Both the position numbers and the translations under genes were made by a program. From positions 1-28,680 of the IMG/VR virus record IMGVR_UViG_3300023172_000138: DNA of 28,680 nucleotides, one strand, 5' to 3'. Source of the stretch: a virus. Positions 8,001 through 17,000 of the stretch are shown here, in pieces; position 1 is the first letter of the stretch, and every line of letters starts with the position of its first letter. The notes below the pieces were generated by a model. It was not told the DNA's origin. It saw nothing but the letters and a program-made list of their open reading frames with translations, and did no database searches.

Positions 8001-8794
8001 AAGCAGGAATAACATTTGAAGTTGGCTCAGGAGAAGATATATCTGGTGTATTTCTTCAAAAGAGAAACCCTGCTACAGGTGAGTATGAAGAATTTTCGGC
8101 AACAATAAATGAGTTAATGAGAAGTCAACTAGAAGGTTTGGAAAGTAAATATAGACCAAAACAAGCTGACAGAGGTCGTAATGATGTACTAGATGAAATT
8201 GACACATCACAAGGTGCTTTTGGTTCAACGACACAAAAGACTAATGCTTTTGGAGATAATACATTTGAAGAGGCAATGCAGTTATTAGAAGGTGCTGAAA
8301 CTTTAAGAAAAGCTGTTAAGCAAGCTCTACAAAACATAGAGAAACTAAAACCTCAGAGAAGAAAAGGCATGCCAACATTTGGTGGTGGATTGGGTGTTGT
8401 TGTTGAAGGTGGTCAATTTTATTCTCTTATAGGCGAACTGGGTAGAAAAAAAATGACAATAACTAATGATGAAAATTCAAAACTTAGAAATTCTCTAGCA
8501 ACTATAGTAAGTGAGATTGAAAATAATACAATAATTAATACTCGATTATTAGCAATGTATTTATGGGGTTATAAATCAAGTGCAGGTAGTTCTCTTGATA
8601 TAAATGTAATACTTGGTGGTATAAATGGTTCTTTTAGAGATGTAAATTTACCAGCTTATATAAATCAAGGTATTACTACTAATATACAACAAGATATTGA
8701 CAAACTAAATAAAGAGTTAACTAAACAAGATGCTTTAGTAATTTACAATTATTTATTCCACAAAATTAATCTAAGTGGTTTGCGTTATAAATAA
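5048..8794 (+). CDS. 1248-residue neck-region protein of unknown function
   Basis: A very large protein where siphophages usually encode a ~130-residue tail-completion (HK97 gp10-like) protein. It has no signal peptide, clear membrane span or enzyme motif I recognise. Features seen: a basic N-terminus (1-50); an Ala/Gly-rich helical part (50-180) with ALMTAANAVSNAPDP (172-186), followed by GLKKSL; a Gly-rich patch near 385-400; residues 525-600 with FLRISVSFGGRTAQSKFADA, EYGG (552-555) and a YPRTLFMHQAAYSAAKS helix; a charged coiled-coil-like stretch around 820-930 (KTKLQELEEAADIEEY); and a mixed C-terminus. The AP...GLKKSL and EYGG stretches faintly recall the two ends of gp10-type folds, which would imply a large insertion (weak inference). 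A capsid-interior or ejected protein is another possibility. The start overlaps the previous stop (TAATG). Confidence 0.85.
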   Translation: MSVRLLNDVGERRVVEKQKFVSETRKDVILSKRGEARIYRANRTFLWAKSLGASTQATNSLVNLSYGVLQTINDIQALFSAGNFVRSVAARYAWTIGGRALSKVQSKIVPQGGGIIGRAMRVQAGRQSKKILSSMSSNFFVKTEIEIKNVVNMEKHIKNQLTQGKGLARQWALMTAANAVSNAPDPYTQAQKIMGNNQKKGLKKSLDGNFMSDQNYLKDSTIFGNIFSQTMNVSEAQHYKKFLATGRNPNDYFDAYRNKIIEMNDAYDKAQNPYGPTYVKNMKTGELGYQKNLVDEINKLKNEANNKYGTLKDATDIIENPHGLDITKSADRKIMNMGTASIPYQDKFTVEDFDRILNGSATYTNKYNAYYDLTHSLNSLSRARQEGVKPGARKPLGGGPSAVAYRAQKGGKEEAKFMDMLRKAANESWYNSSMSNAIIDKALGTKGFGTTYREMLHIETGNRGVPFDGLFVNGRLNPIYEGRNLGYQLFKSSNNPKDPNYIPSRDQIQRAIHIDNEKFKVKDAFLRISVSFGGRTAQSKFADAISDAQEIEYGGIQKSKSGIKTAHGKNGNDRTYRYTYPRTLFMHQAAYSAAKSLGLNFGMTQPKVTKHQIRGKFYQGETTSMEPKQKQKAFNLMLDRKTKEILNAELDIRRKTDLTGRVSIRDAYETILYDPEGTRYNAPLFRNKELIQESVRKITSPANRRSTIMFDDAGNPQVVYEDTEQIGGGGYKNYFDSLNDALKSGNDVGAAIRANRIWQSQFKQNLNEIFGGIGADLGDEVVWYARFSDEMASRYGVTSIEDIVENIQANVSKARRNYIESAQIQSNDRLKKGRAKREQDAMEFAAKNGKNSKIEAETLYKTKLQELEEAADIEEYITLTNQLKDFPYQQVWDEMEEAELDRLRRVYDPKRGRAATGKKVTLGEESISLKQFMGEFTEGFETELKNVAQRISKEQNIPLIDAYQTSEFLEAQERVINDYQILANQAGITFEVGSGEDISGVFLQKRNPATGEYEEFSATINELMRSQLEGLESKYRPKQADRGRNDVLDEIDTSQGAFGSTTQKTNAFGDNTFEEAMQLLEGAETLRKAVKQALQNIEKLKPQRRKGMPTFGGGLGVVVEGGQFYSLIGELGRKKMTITNDENSKLRNSLATIVSEIENNTIINTRLLAMYLWGYKSSAGSSLDINVILGGINGSFRDVNLPAYINQGITTNIQQDIDKLNKELTKQDALVIYNYLFHKINLSGLRYK

Positions 8795-8828
8795 CACAAA
8801 TTCATTAGTTGTTAGATATTATTAAGTT

Positions 8829-9308
8829 ATGCCTAATACAAGAGACCAAAACCAAAAAGTACCACCTGATGCAGAAATTATTGCTAGGGCTTGGTGCTTA
8901 AGTCAGACTTCCATAACAGATATAGTAGGCACTAGGATTGCTACAAGATTACCAAGAGATGCAGAAATGCCTTTTCTCGTTTTGTTTAGAAGTGGTGGTT
9001 CTTTATTAAATCCTAGAAGTGACGCACATATTCAAAATGCTTTAATACCAATGGAATGTTTTGCAGGTCGTTGGGGTGGAGATAATGATACTGTTGTGCC
9101 TGATTATGGAGAAGCAATGAACCTTGCAAATACCATTATTCAGGCAGCTTTCAATTATAGTAATGGGTATATACAAAGTAGTGATGGTCTAAAAGCCAAA
9201 ATCTATAGTTTTGACATTATACAAATGCCAACACGAATAGAAGAGACTGCCACTGGTTTAGGTAGATATACTATAGCCTTATCTATGACATATAGAGATG
9301 CAAGCTAG
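8829..9308 (+). CDS. Tail terminator-like protein
   Basis: Probably the ring protein that stops tail-tube growth and joins the tail to the neck. The 159-residue protein has an N-terminal helix (PPDAEIIARAWCLSQTSI), a strand pair around GTRIATRLPRDAEMPFLVLFRSGGS (typical of tail terminator/gpU-like proteins, where a basic 'R-I-x-x-x-x-P' strand leads into 'PFLxxxRxGG'), a central helix (YGEAMNLANTIIQAAF), and closing strands with SFDIIQMPTR and YTIALSMTYR. Position after the neck genes and before the major tail protein fits. No Shine-Dalgarno sequence precedes ATG 8829, although 34 non-coding bases separate it from the previous gene. Confidence 0.72.
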   Translation: MPNTRDQNQKVPPDAEIIARAWCLSQTSITDIVGTRIATRLPRDAEMPFLVLFRSGGSLLNPRSDAHIQNALIPMECFAGRWGGDNDTVVPDYGEAMNLANTIIQAAFNYSNGYIQSSDGLKAKIYSFDIIQMPTRIEETATGLGRYTIALSMTYRDAS

Positions 9309-9315
9309 GAGAATT

Positions 9316-9642
9316 ATGTTTGGTAAAAACGAACAAGAGAATAAAAAAGTTAAAGTAAAATTAAACCCTTTATTTAACAAAGCAAACTCAGCTAGAGATG
9401 TCGTGTCTGGACAAGTTTTCCAGACAGGAGAATGGGTGGAAATTGAGTCCAAAGACTGGGATAGGCTAAAGGACAAAAGCTGGACCTTAGATGGTAAAGC
9501 ATATCCTTTGCTTATTTCAGATACTGAGGAAGTCGCTGAAGAACAAGACAATGACGCTTCAGAGGACTATGTGGAAGAAGACATTGAAGACTTTGCCGAT
9601 AATGGCAGTGTCTTGCAAGATACTGAAGTAGAAGAAGAATAA
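9316..9642 (+). CDS. Small acidic-tailed protein before the major tail gene, function unknown
   Basis: I place the start at ATG 9316 because AGGAG (9307-9311) lies 4 bases before it; a longer reading frame would overlap the tail terminator gene. The 108-residue product has a basic N-terminus (GKNEQENKKVKVKLNPLF), a short strand region (VFQTGEWVEIESKDW, DGKAYPLL, about 34-67), and then a run dominated by Glu and Asp to the end. The layout, a small folded unit followed by a charged tail, is like that of the 95-residue gene after the capsid gene. No family is recognised. The location suggests a tail accessory or chaperone-like role (inference only). Confidence 0.7.
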   Translation: MFGKNEQENKKVKVKLNPLFNKANSARDVVSGQVFQTGEWVEIESKDWDRLKDKSWTLDGKAYPLLISDTEEVAEEQDNDASEDYVEEDIEDFADNGSVLQDTEVEEE

Positions 9643-9656
9643 TTAGGAGATAAATT

Positions 9657-10319
9657 ATGCCAAGCACAAATGGTACAATATCCGAAGTTATTGTTGGTAC
9701 TGGTGTACTTTATGTTGCATCAATTGCTAATGATGGTAACACATCTGATGGAAGCGACTATGTTGCTTTCCCAGGTGATGACTCAGGCGATACTGGAAAC
9801 TGGGCAGCCCCAGCTTCCGACTGGGTAGATGTTGGGTATTCTGAAGACGGCTGGACTCTTGAAATGGATAAAACATTTGAAGACATTATGGTCGCTGAAG
9901 AAATTGACCCAATTGCAACATTTAAAACTGCACAAGAAGTCAGATTAACTGGTGAATTAGCACAGGCATCTATGAGTAACTTACAAGTTGCTCTTGCTGG
10001 TGGTACTTTTACAGCAGATGATTCTGACTATGGTACAGGTTACGACAGCTTAAAACCACCTTCAACAGATGACTATGATGAGAAATCATTATTGTTAATC
10101 GTTGATGGTCCTTCTGGTGCTGATAGACATGTGGAAATTCCTCGTGCTATCAATGTTGGAGCTTTTTCAATGGCTCATCAAAAAGCACCTCAAAAGGTCG
10201 TAATTGCAGTTGAGTTTAAAGTACTAAAGCCAAAGGCAGTACAGGCAACAAACCAATTCCTTGAATTGTTTAGAATTGTTGACAATACTGGCGATAGCGA
10301 TGTATTCGACATTAACTAA
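9657..10319 (+). CDS. Major tail (tube) protein
   Basis: Probably the subunit that stacks into the tail tube. The 220-residue size and the position between the tail terminator and the tail chaperones are as expected. Sequence features fit a beta-rich tube protein: ISEVIVGTGVLYVASI at the N-terminus, then DWVDVGYSEDGWTLEMDKTFEDI (the 'vGyt-x-dG-x-x' stretch common in siphophage tail proteins), a strand-turn with EEIDPIATFKTAQEVRLTGE (where the tube hairpin loop would sit), and a C-terminal VEIPRAINVGAF...VVIAVEFKVL. Gly-, Asp- and Ser-rich loops are abundant. AGGAGA at 9645-9650 precedes ATG. Forty non-coding bases follow, without a clear terminator. Confidence 0.85.
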   Translation: MPSTNGTISEVIVGTGVLYVASIANDGNTSDGSDYVAFPGDDSGDTGNWAAPASDWVDVGYSEDGWTLEMDKTFEDIMVAEEIDPIATFKTAQEVRLTGELAQASMSNLQVALAGGTFTADDSDYGTGYDSLKPPSTDDYDEKSLLLIVDGPSGADRHVEIPRAINVGAFSMAHQKAPQKVVIAVEFKVLKPKAVQATNQFLELFRIVDNTGDSDVFDIN

Positions 10320-10348
10320 CAAGGTTAAAAAATAATAATGATAGTGAT

Positions 10349-10355
10349 AGGAGGT
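10349..10355 (+). promoter_or_regulatory. Ribosome binding site of the tail chaperone gene
   Basis: AGGAGGT sits 4 bases before GTG at 10360 and fixes that start. It is a near-consensus Shine-Dalgarno sequence, in line with the high chaperone output needed for tail assembly. Confidence 0.75.
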
Positions 10356-10359
10356 CAGT

Positions 10360-10725
10360 GTGGCTGACAAAAAAACAAAAGAAGTAAGAGACTTTGATTT
10401 AGCTTTGGAAGAAGCTGAAGAAAAAGCAATAGTGGTAAAGATAGCAGGGGAAGTTTACACTTTACCTCACGCTTTACCAGCAAGAACAGTTCTTGCACAA
10501 ATGCGTTGGATGGATGAGACAGGCAGTATGCCTACTCAAGCTATTCCAGAGTGGTTAGCATCAATAGTAGGTCAAGATAAATTAGACCAGATGCTTGATA
10601 ATGGTGCTACTTGGGAACAATTAGAAAAATTGTTAACATATCTGTTAGAGCAATATAACTTAGTACAAGATGCTGAAGAAGAAGTTGAAGCAGCAGATAC
10701 TGAAGAGGATGGCTCCCCAAAATAG
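10360..10725 (+). CDS. Tail assembly chaperone (gpG-like, zero-frame product)
   Basis: The 121-residue product of the first reading frame of the chaperone pair that holds the tape measure protein before tube polymerisation. It starts at GTG. It is helical and acidic, with a central strand-helix part (AIVVKIAGEVYTLPHALPA, then RTVLAQMRWMDE) and a C-terminal helix (LEKLLTYLLEQYNLVQDAEEEVE). This matches the shape of siphophage gpG-like proteins, which are poorly conserved in sequence. The identification rests mainly on position (after the major tail protein, before the tape measure) and on the -1 slippery site in its last codons. Confidence 0.85.
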   Translation: MADKKTKEVRDFDLALEEAEEKAIVVKIAGEVYTLPHALPARTVLAQMRWMDETGSMPTQAIPEWLASIVGQDKLDQMLDNGATWEQLEKLLTYLLEQYNLVQDAEEEVEAADTEEDGSPK

Positions 10726-11063
10726 CATTTAAGCTCAGTGAAATATGGTTACGCTGGGCAGCTGTAGAATCAGACTTTCAACGACACTATAAAATTAGTG
10801 ACCCTTTAGATATTACATATAGAAAGTTTATGATTTTGATAACTAACCTACCTTTAGATAAATCCAATTTTTATGCACCTCACTATGCAGCATATATGGA
10901 TGGTCAAACTTACGAAGGTGCAAACACAGAAAGTGCAAACAATCCACCAAAAGGTTGGTGGAAAAAAGAACTTGATAAAAGGAGAGGTCGTAACAGACCA
11001 AGGCAACAAGTTTCATTAGAAAAATTTGTTAAAGAATCTAAAAATCAAGGAACTAGGAAGTAA
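10360..11063 (+). CDS. Frameshifted tail assembly chaperone (gpGT-like, -1 fusion)
   Basis: Slippage at 10716-10722 joins the 121 residues of the first chaperone to 113 residues of the -1 frame, for a predicted 234-residue fusion. The downstream part begins IAFKLSEIWLRWAAVESDF, continues through HYKISDPLDITYRKF and ends in a basic PKGWWKKELDKRRGRNRPRQQ segment. The open -1 frame continues directly from the slippery site without a stop, so the ATG at 10830 is probably not a real start. The WLRWAAVE stretch resembles the T-domain start of several siphophage fusions. The stop shares a base with the tape measure ATG, so fusion translation may also feed tape measure initiation. The fraction of ribosomes that shift cannot be read from the sequence. 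Confidence 0.83.
10716..10722 (+). other. Programmed -1 ribosomal frameshift site, CCCAAAA
   Basis: In the zero frame the end reads TCC CCA AAA TAG. The heptamer C CCA AAA fits the X XXY YYZ rule for -1 slippage, and TAG directly after it would pause the ribosome. A -1 shift enters a frame open from here to 11063. The geometry is the same as in the lambda G/GT system. I see no obvious strong stem or pseudoknot just downstream. Confidence 0.88.
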
Positions 11064-14000
11064 TGGTAACAGCTAAAGACGCAAAAGTTGTCGTAAGTTT
11101 AGATTTCCAAGCTAATGGACAGAGCTTAGGTCGTGCAGTTAGGGATATTGAGAAAAACCTTAATGCTTTACAAAGAAGGTCTGCTCAAGTTGGTAAATCT
11201 ATGTCAGGAATTATTCCTGCTTTCGCTGCTACTGGTGCGGCTGCTTTCTCAGCTTATAAATTTGCAACAAGTGCGGCAATTCAATTTGAAGACTCATTTG
11301 CAGGTATAAAGAAAACTCTTAACTTTACTGAAGGTGCCGCTGTATCTGCTGAAAAGAAATTTAAAAACCTATCAGATGAAATTAGAGACATTGCTAAAAC
11401 AACACCTATTGCAACTAATGAATTAAATAAGATTGGTGAAATTGGTGGTCAGTTAGGTATACAAGCTAGCCAAATAGGTAAGTTCGTAGATACAATTTCT
11501 AAATTAACAGTTGCTACCAATATGGGTGCAGAAGATGCAGCATTCGCTATTTCAAGATTAGCCAACATAACAGGCACTGCTGAAAAAGACATTGATAACT
11601 TAGCATCAACATTAGTTAGATTAGGCAACGAATTTGCTGCTACAGAAAGTGAAATAATCAATACAGCATTAGGTATAGCTACTGCTATGGAATCTTTGGA
11701 AAGTCCAATAACAAACTCTGCTGTAGATGCAATGGCATTAGCAACAGCTCTTAAAGCTGTAGGTGTTCAATCACAATCTGGTGCTACTGCTGTACAAAGA
11801 GCTCTTGATGTTATGGGTAAAGCAGTTGTTGGTGGTGGTAAAGAACTAGCAGTATTTGCAAAAATATCTGGACTGACTATTCAAGGATTTGAAGAATTAG
11901 CTTTAGTAGACCCAGCACAAGCATTTTTAGCATTTTTAAATGGTTTAAGAGATATATCCAACTCTGGTGGCGATACTATAACTATGTTGGAGCAACTTGG
12001 TCTTTCACAACAGAGAACTGTTAGAGCATTAAGAGCTTTAGCTTTTGCATCTGATGATGTAGAGAGAGCCTTAAAATCAGCTAATGAAGAATTTGTTATT
12101 AACAACGCACTTAACAGTGAAGCAGAAAAAAGATATCAAACAACAACTTCTCAAATAGGTATATTAAGAAACAATATAAACGATATAGGTATTGAATTAG
12201 GTTCTCAAACTTTACCAGTTCTAAATAGATTTATTAGTGGTATAACTACTATTGCTAAAGCAAAGACTGCTGACAATATTACCGACATGATTAAAAAGTT
12301 TGGTATTTTGGCAATAAGTTTAAATACTGTTGTACAAGCCTTAAAAAATGTACAGAGAAATATGTCAATGATGGTTGGTGCTGGTAAAGGTGGTCAAGGT
12401 GCTTTCTTTGCAGATTTTTTCAGAGGTAGACAAACTAATGCAAGTGCTAACGCTAGTGCACAAATAGAAATGTTAAGAAAAGAATTTTTGGAAACATTAG
12501 ATGCAACATATTTAAAAGAATTAAAACACACAGAACCACATCAAATAGGTGCATTAAAAGCTCAATATAGAAACCTTCAGGCATCTGCTGCTCCTGGTAA
12601 TCTACAGTTCTTAAATGAAAATAATCTTGATGGAACTTTTAAAGCATTTTTAGGTACTAATAGAGACACTTTATTACAAGTATTGCAATCGCAAGGATTA
12701 GACACAAAAGATGTTGATTCAGTAATTAGAAGAGCTGCTAATGAGGGTATTGATGTTTTTAAAGATACAAGCAATTATGACCTAGATAATCTTGATGATT
12801 TCCAAAAAAAACATATTAATTATAGAAACCAAGTAAAAGATTCAATTACTGACCAAATAGCAGACCAAACTAAATTAACTGAGTTAACACAGGTTAGAAA
12901 CTCATTATTAGATGATGAATTAGATTTAAAGCAAAAAGGTAAGGATTTAGATTTTGAAGCAAGAAAGTCTTTGAACGCATTACAAATAGAAGTTGAAGAA
13001 CTCAATCGTTTACAAGAACAAGATGTCAAAGAATATGAGGCAAAAACTGAGGAAATTGAAAAACAAACTAAATTACAAAAAGACTTTGCAAATATGACAA
13101 AAGAACAGCAAGCCGCTGCTCGTAAAAATCTTGAAAGTTTAGAAGAAAGTTCTAGCTTAATTACTAGAACAATTACAGAAAATAAAAAAGAAATAGCCAA
13201 AATTGAAGAAGCTAAAGGTAAGGGTAAAGCTACAGATGCAGATTTAGCTAGGTCTAAGGAACTTACATATCAAAATAAACTTTTAAGGGAACAAGAAGGA
13301 CTATTAAGACAAGACATTAAAGTTGCTGAAGGTATCTTAGGTACATTTGAACAAAGTACAGAATTTTTAGAAGAGGAGCAAAAAACACTTAAAAATGTAA
13401 TTAACGATAGAAAGAAAGAACTTTCTCTTCTAAGACTTAGACAAGACCTTCTTTTGGGTGATGAAACTGGATTAGAAAATAGAGAGAAAAAAATTACTGG
13501 AAGAGGTAAGGATGCAGCAATTTCTAGTGAAGTTATGGCTGCTGCAAGTGGTTATGAGGTGTTTGATAGTGACCAAAAATTATTTCAAAAAGTCGAAAAA
13601 GAAAAACAATTATATAACGAACTATCTGAAGATATGTATAATTTATCAAATCAATATATGGAACTCTCAAAAAGAAAAGCTGAGGGGTTAGCAACACCAG
13701 AAGATTTAGAAAGACTTGCACAATTAAATACTGATTTAGAGCAATTAGACCCAATACTTAAAAATCAAAGACAAACTTATTTAAGTTTACAAGATACCTT
13801 AGATGATACTATTACAAATACTGAAGGTTATGTAAAACTTTTAAAAACATTTGAAGAAACCCAATCAGACATTGTAGGTGCAGGTGCACAAAAGAAAATA
13901 AAAGAAGGTGTTGACTTAGATAAAATTGGTGGATTTGATGTAAGAGATGCTGTCAAAAATTTAAATACTTATATAACAGACATAGATACAAACTCAGAAA

Positions 14001-17000
14001 ACTTAAAAAATAGATTACAGAGTATTGGTGATGAAATTGAAGCTCTTACTAAGAGAAATGCTAAATTAAATGATGACATAGCTGAAGCTGCTGTAGACCC
14101 TAGAAAACAAGTTAGTGAAGCAGATTTAGATGAACTTGTTGCAAATAATGAAAAAATTCAGAAACTTAAAGATAAAGAATTGACAATTGATGAAGCATTA
14201 ACATTAAATTCTGAAAAGAGAGCTAAAGCCGATTCTGAAAGACTTAGATATGAAAAAGCTATTGCTGATATTAAAGAAAAATCAAAAGAGGGTGTCTTTG
14301 ATAAAGAGGGTACTGAAGTTGGTGAGTTAAAACAGAGATTAAGAGATGAAGCTACGAAATTAGAAGAAGAAAGAATTGGTCTTACAAGAGATAAAAATGC
14401 AATGGATGATAAATTTTTTGAAAGACCTGATGTTATAGACCAACAGGGCAAGATTGAAGCTATTAATAGAGGAATTGCAGATGAAGTAAGTTTAAAGCAA
14501 AAATCCAGAGAACAATCTAAAAAAATTATTAATGATGCTAAACAAGAAATACAAGGTTTAGAAGATAAAATTTCAGCAAATAAAACATACATTGAAGATA
14601 ATCAGAAATTACTCGATGATAATCTGATTGCTGAAAAGGAGAAAGCTCGTGTACAAAAAAATATTAAGGATTTTAATCAACAAAATATTGAAATGCTTTC
14701 GGAGATTGAAGCTAAAAACTCTGAGATTGCTAGGGCAGAAAAAGATTACGAAAAAGTTAAAAACTCAGCAGACAAAAAAAATAAGCAACTTAATCAACAA
14801 AAAGCTGATATTGAAGCCGAAATAGAGAAAAAACGAGCAAAAAATAATACTGCTGAAGCTAAGTTGAACGAAATTCTTGAAAGGCAGAAAAAAAATAAAC
14901 AAGATATTAATAAACTTGATAGTGAGACACTTACACCTCAAAAATTTGAAGACTTGCAAATCGAAGAATACAACAGAGAAGAACAAAAGCGTATTAATGA
15001 CAGGGCTGTAGCTAGAGGTAAAGAAGTTGATAAAATGTCTAAAGCTCTTCTTGAGCTTAGAGAAATAACTCAAGAAGAAACTTTACATGGTAAGCAAATA
15101 AAAAATAATAATAAACTTCAAGAAATACAAGCTCAAAAGTTACAAACAGTTAATCAATTAATTAAAGACAATATTAAATCTGGTCAATTAACACCTCAAC
15201 AAGCAGAATCTATAGTTCGTATGATTGACACTGGTCAAATTGGCGAAGTTATTGATGAACTTGGTCAAATACAAAGTATAAGTGATATGTTTGGCGAAAA
15301 AGGTATGGATAAGAGAAACTTTTTCGATAGGTTTAAACTAAGACCTGAAACTGTTGAAGGTATAAGAAATATACGAGAAGAAATTAATAATGTTGGAACT
15401 GGACTTTTTGGTTTAGGAAATAAATTTAAAAATTTTGGTCAAAAATTAGTTGATGGAACAATAAGACCTCTTGAAAGTTTGCAAATTAGGTTGCTTAAAA
15501 CTGGTTTTGGTATTAGTAAACTTGTTACAAAAATATTTAAACTTCAAGAATTGCCATTTAGACAAGGTTTTTCAAGATTAGCTAGTTATTTAATAGATAA
15601 TTTTGAAAAGAATAGTAAGCATATAAATTTCTTTACACAAAATGTTGGTCGAATGATAAAAATGGTAGGAAGAGGTATAAAATTCCTTGGACTATTTGGT
15701 AAAAATATGGATAATCTTGCTCAAAAGTTTGTAACAAGTAACAAATTAACACCTCAAATGATAAGAATGATGGTTAAGTTAACAACTGTTATTAGAGGTG
15801 TAGGTGCTGCCATTATGGGTCTTGTAGCAAATATGGCGATAATGGCTGCAATGAGTGCGGCAATGACAGCTTTCTTTAAAGTAAGTGAAAATGCTAATAA
15901 ATCTCAAGCAGCAATAGATGGCATAAGAGGTTCTTTGGATGATTTGTTTGGAGATAGACAAAGTCTTGTTGGACAAAAAGCAAATGTTAATGTTCTTACA
16001 GAATTATTAGATGAATATAAGAATAAAGGCACTGAATTTGCTGAGGTAACTCAAGCTATAGCTGACAGACTTGATGAAGCTGAAAGCAATTTATTAAAAC
16101 AAGAAATAGAATACAACAAAAAACTTGGAGACATAGTACAGACTACTTTATTTGACAGTAAGGTACTAGGAGACAATGCAGATGTTCAGAAATTCTTATC
16201 TGCTGTAGGTGATTTAGCAGGAACAACTATTGATTTAAGAGGAACAAGAGAACTCTTCTTTGATGATTTATTCCAAGGCATTGGTGCACAAGTAGCTGAC
16301 ATACCTACAACTGGACAGTTAACACCAAGAGATATATTAGAATCTTTTGTGGATGTCAATTCCTTTTCAAAATCTAGTAGACAAATATTTGGAATATTAC
16401 TTGAAGGATTAGAAGATAGTTACGATTTAATTTATGACGCACCTGGAACAGGTAGTAGAAACTTCTTCAGTGTTTCACAACAAAACTTAAAAGAGTTCAT
16501 GAAAGAGTTTGAAGTATCAAACAACAAATTCTTAGGTTTTGGTGGAGATGGAATATTTTCCAGAGATGCAGACAAAGAAGGTTATTTTGATTCAAAAGGC
16601 TTTGACAATTATACTAAAAACTTAGATGCAAATCTCCAGTCCATGGCTGACCAAATAGATGTTACGCTAGGTCCTGATTTTATAAAAATTGATAAAGTTT
16701 CTGCACTAGGTTTTAGAGATGAATTAGCAATGATTACTAAAGAGAGCGTTGCTGCTTTCTTACAAGAAACTGATGGTGCTTTATCTGCAACCGACCTAAA
16801 AGCTGGACAAATATTTTTAGATAACTTAATTGGTGGTCTAAGAAGTGATGGAACTGAACAATTTAAAAAAGATTTAGTAACCATGTTTGCATCTGGAAAT
16901 GTAATTGTTGAACAAGCATTTCAAGAAATGTCAGATGGAAAGAGTTTAATAGCCGAAATACAAACACAAGCTATGCTTGCAGAAATGAAACAACTTCAAA

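Noticed and set aside
10830-11063. Independent 77-residue gene starting at ATG 10830
   Set aside because: The frame is open from the CCCAAAA slippery site without a stop and there is no ribosome site before 10830. It is the end of the frameshift product.
14628-14825. Lys/Leu-rich overlapping frame inside the tape measure gene
   Set aside because: A + strand frame within coiled-coil coding sequence, low complexity, no ribosome site. Considered a shadow.
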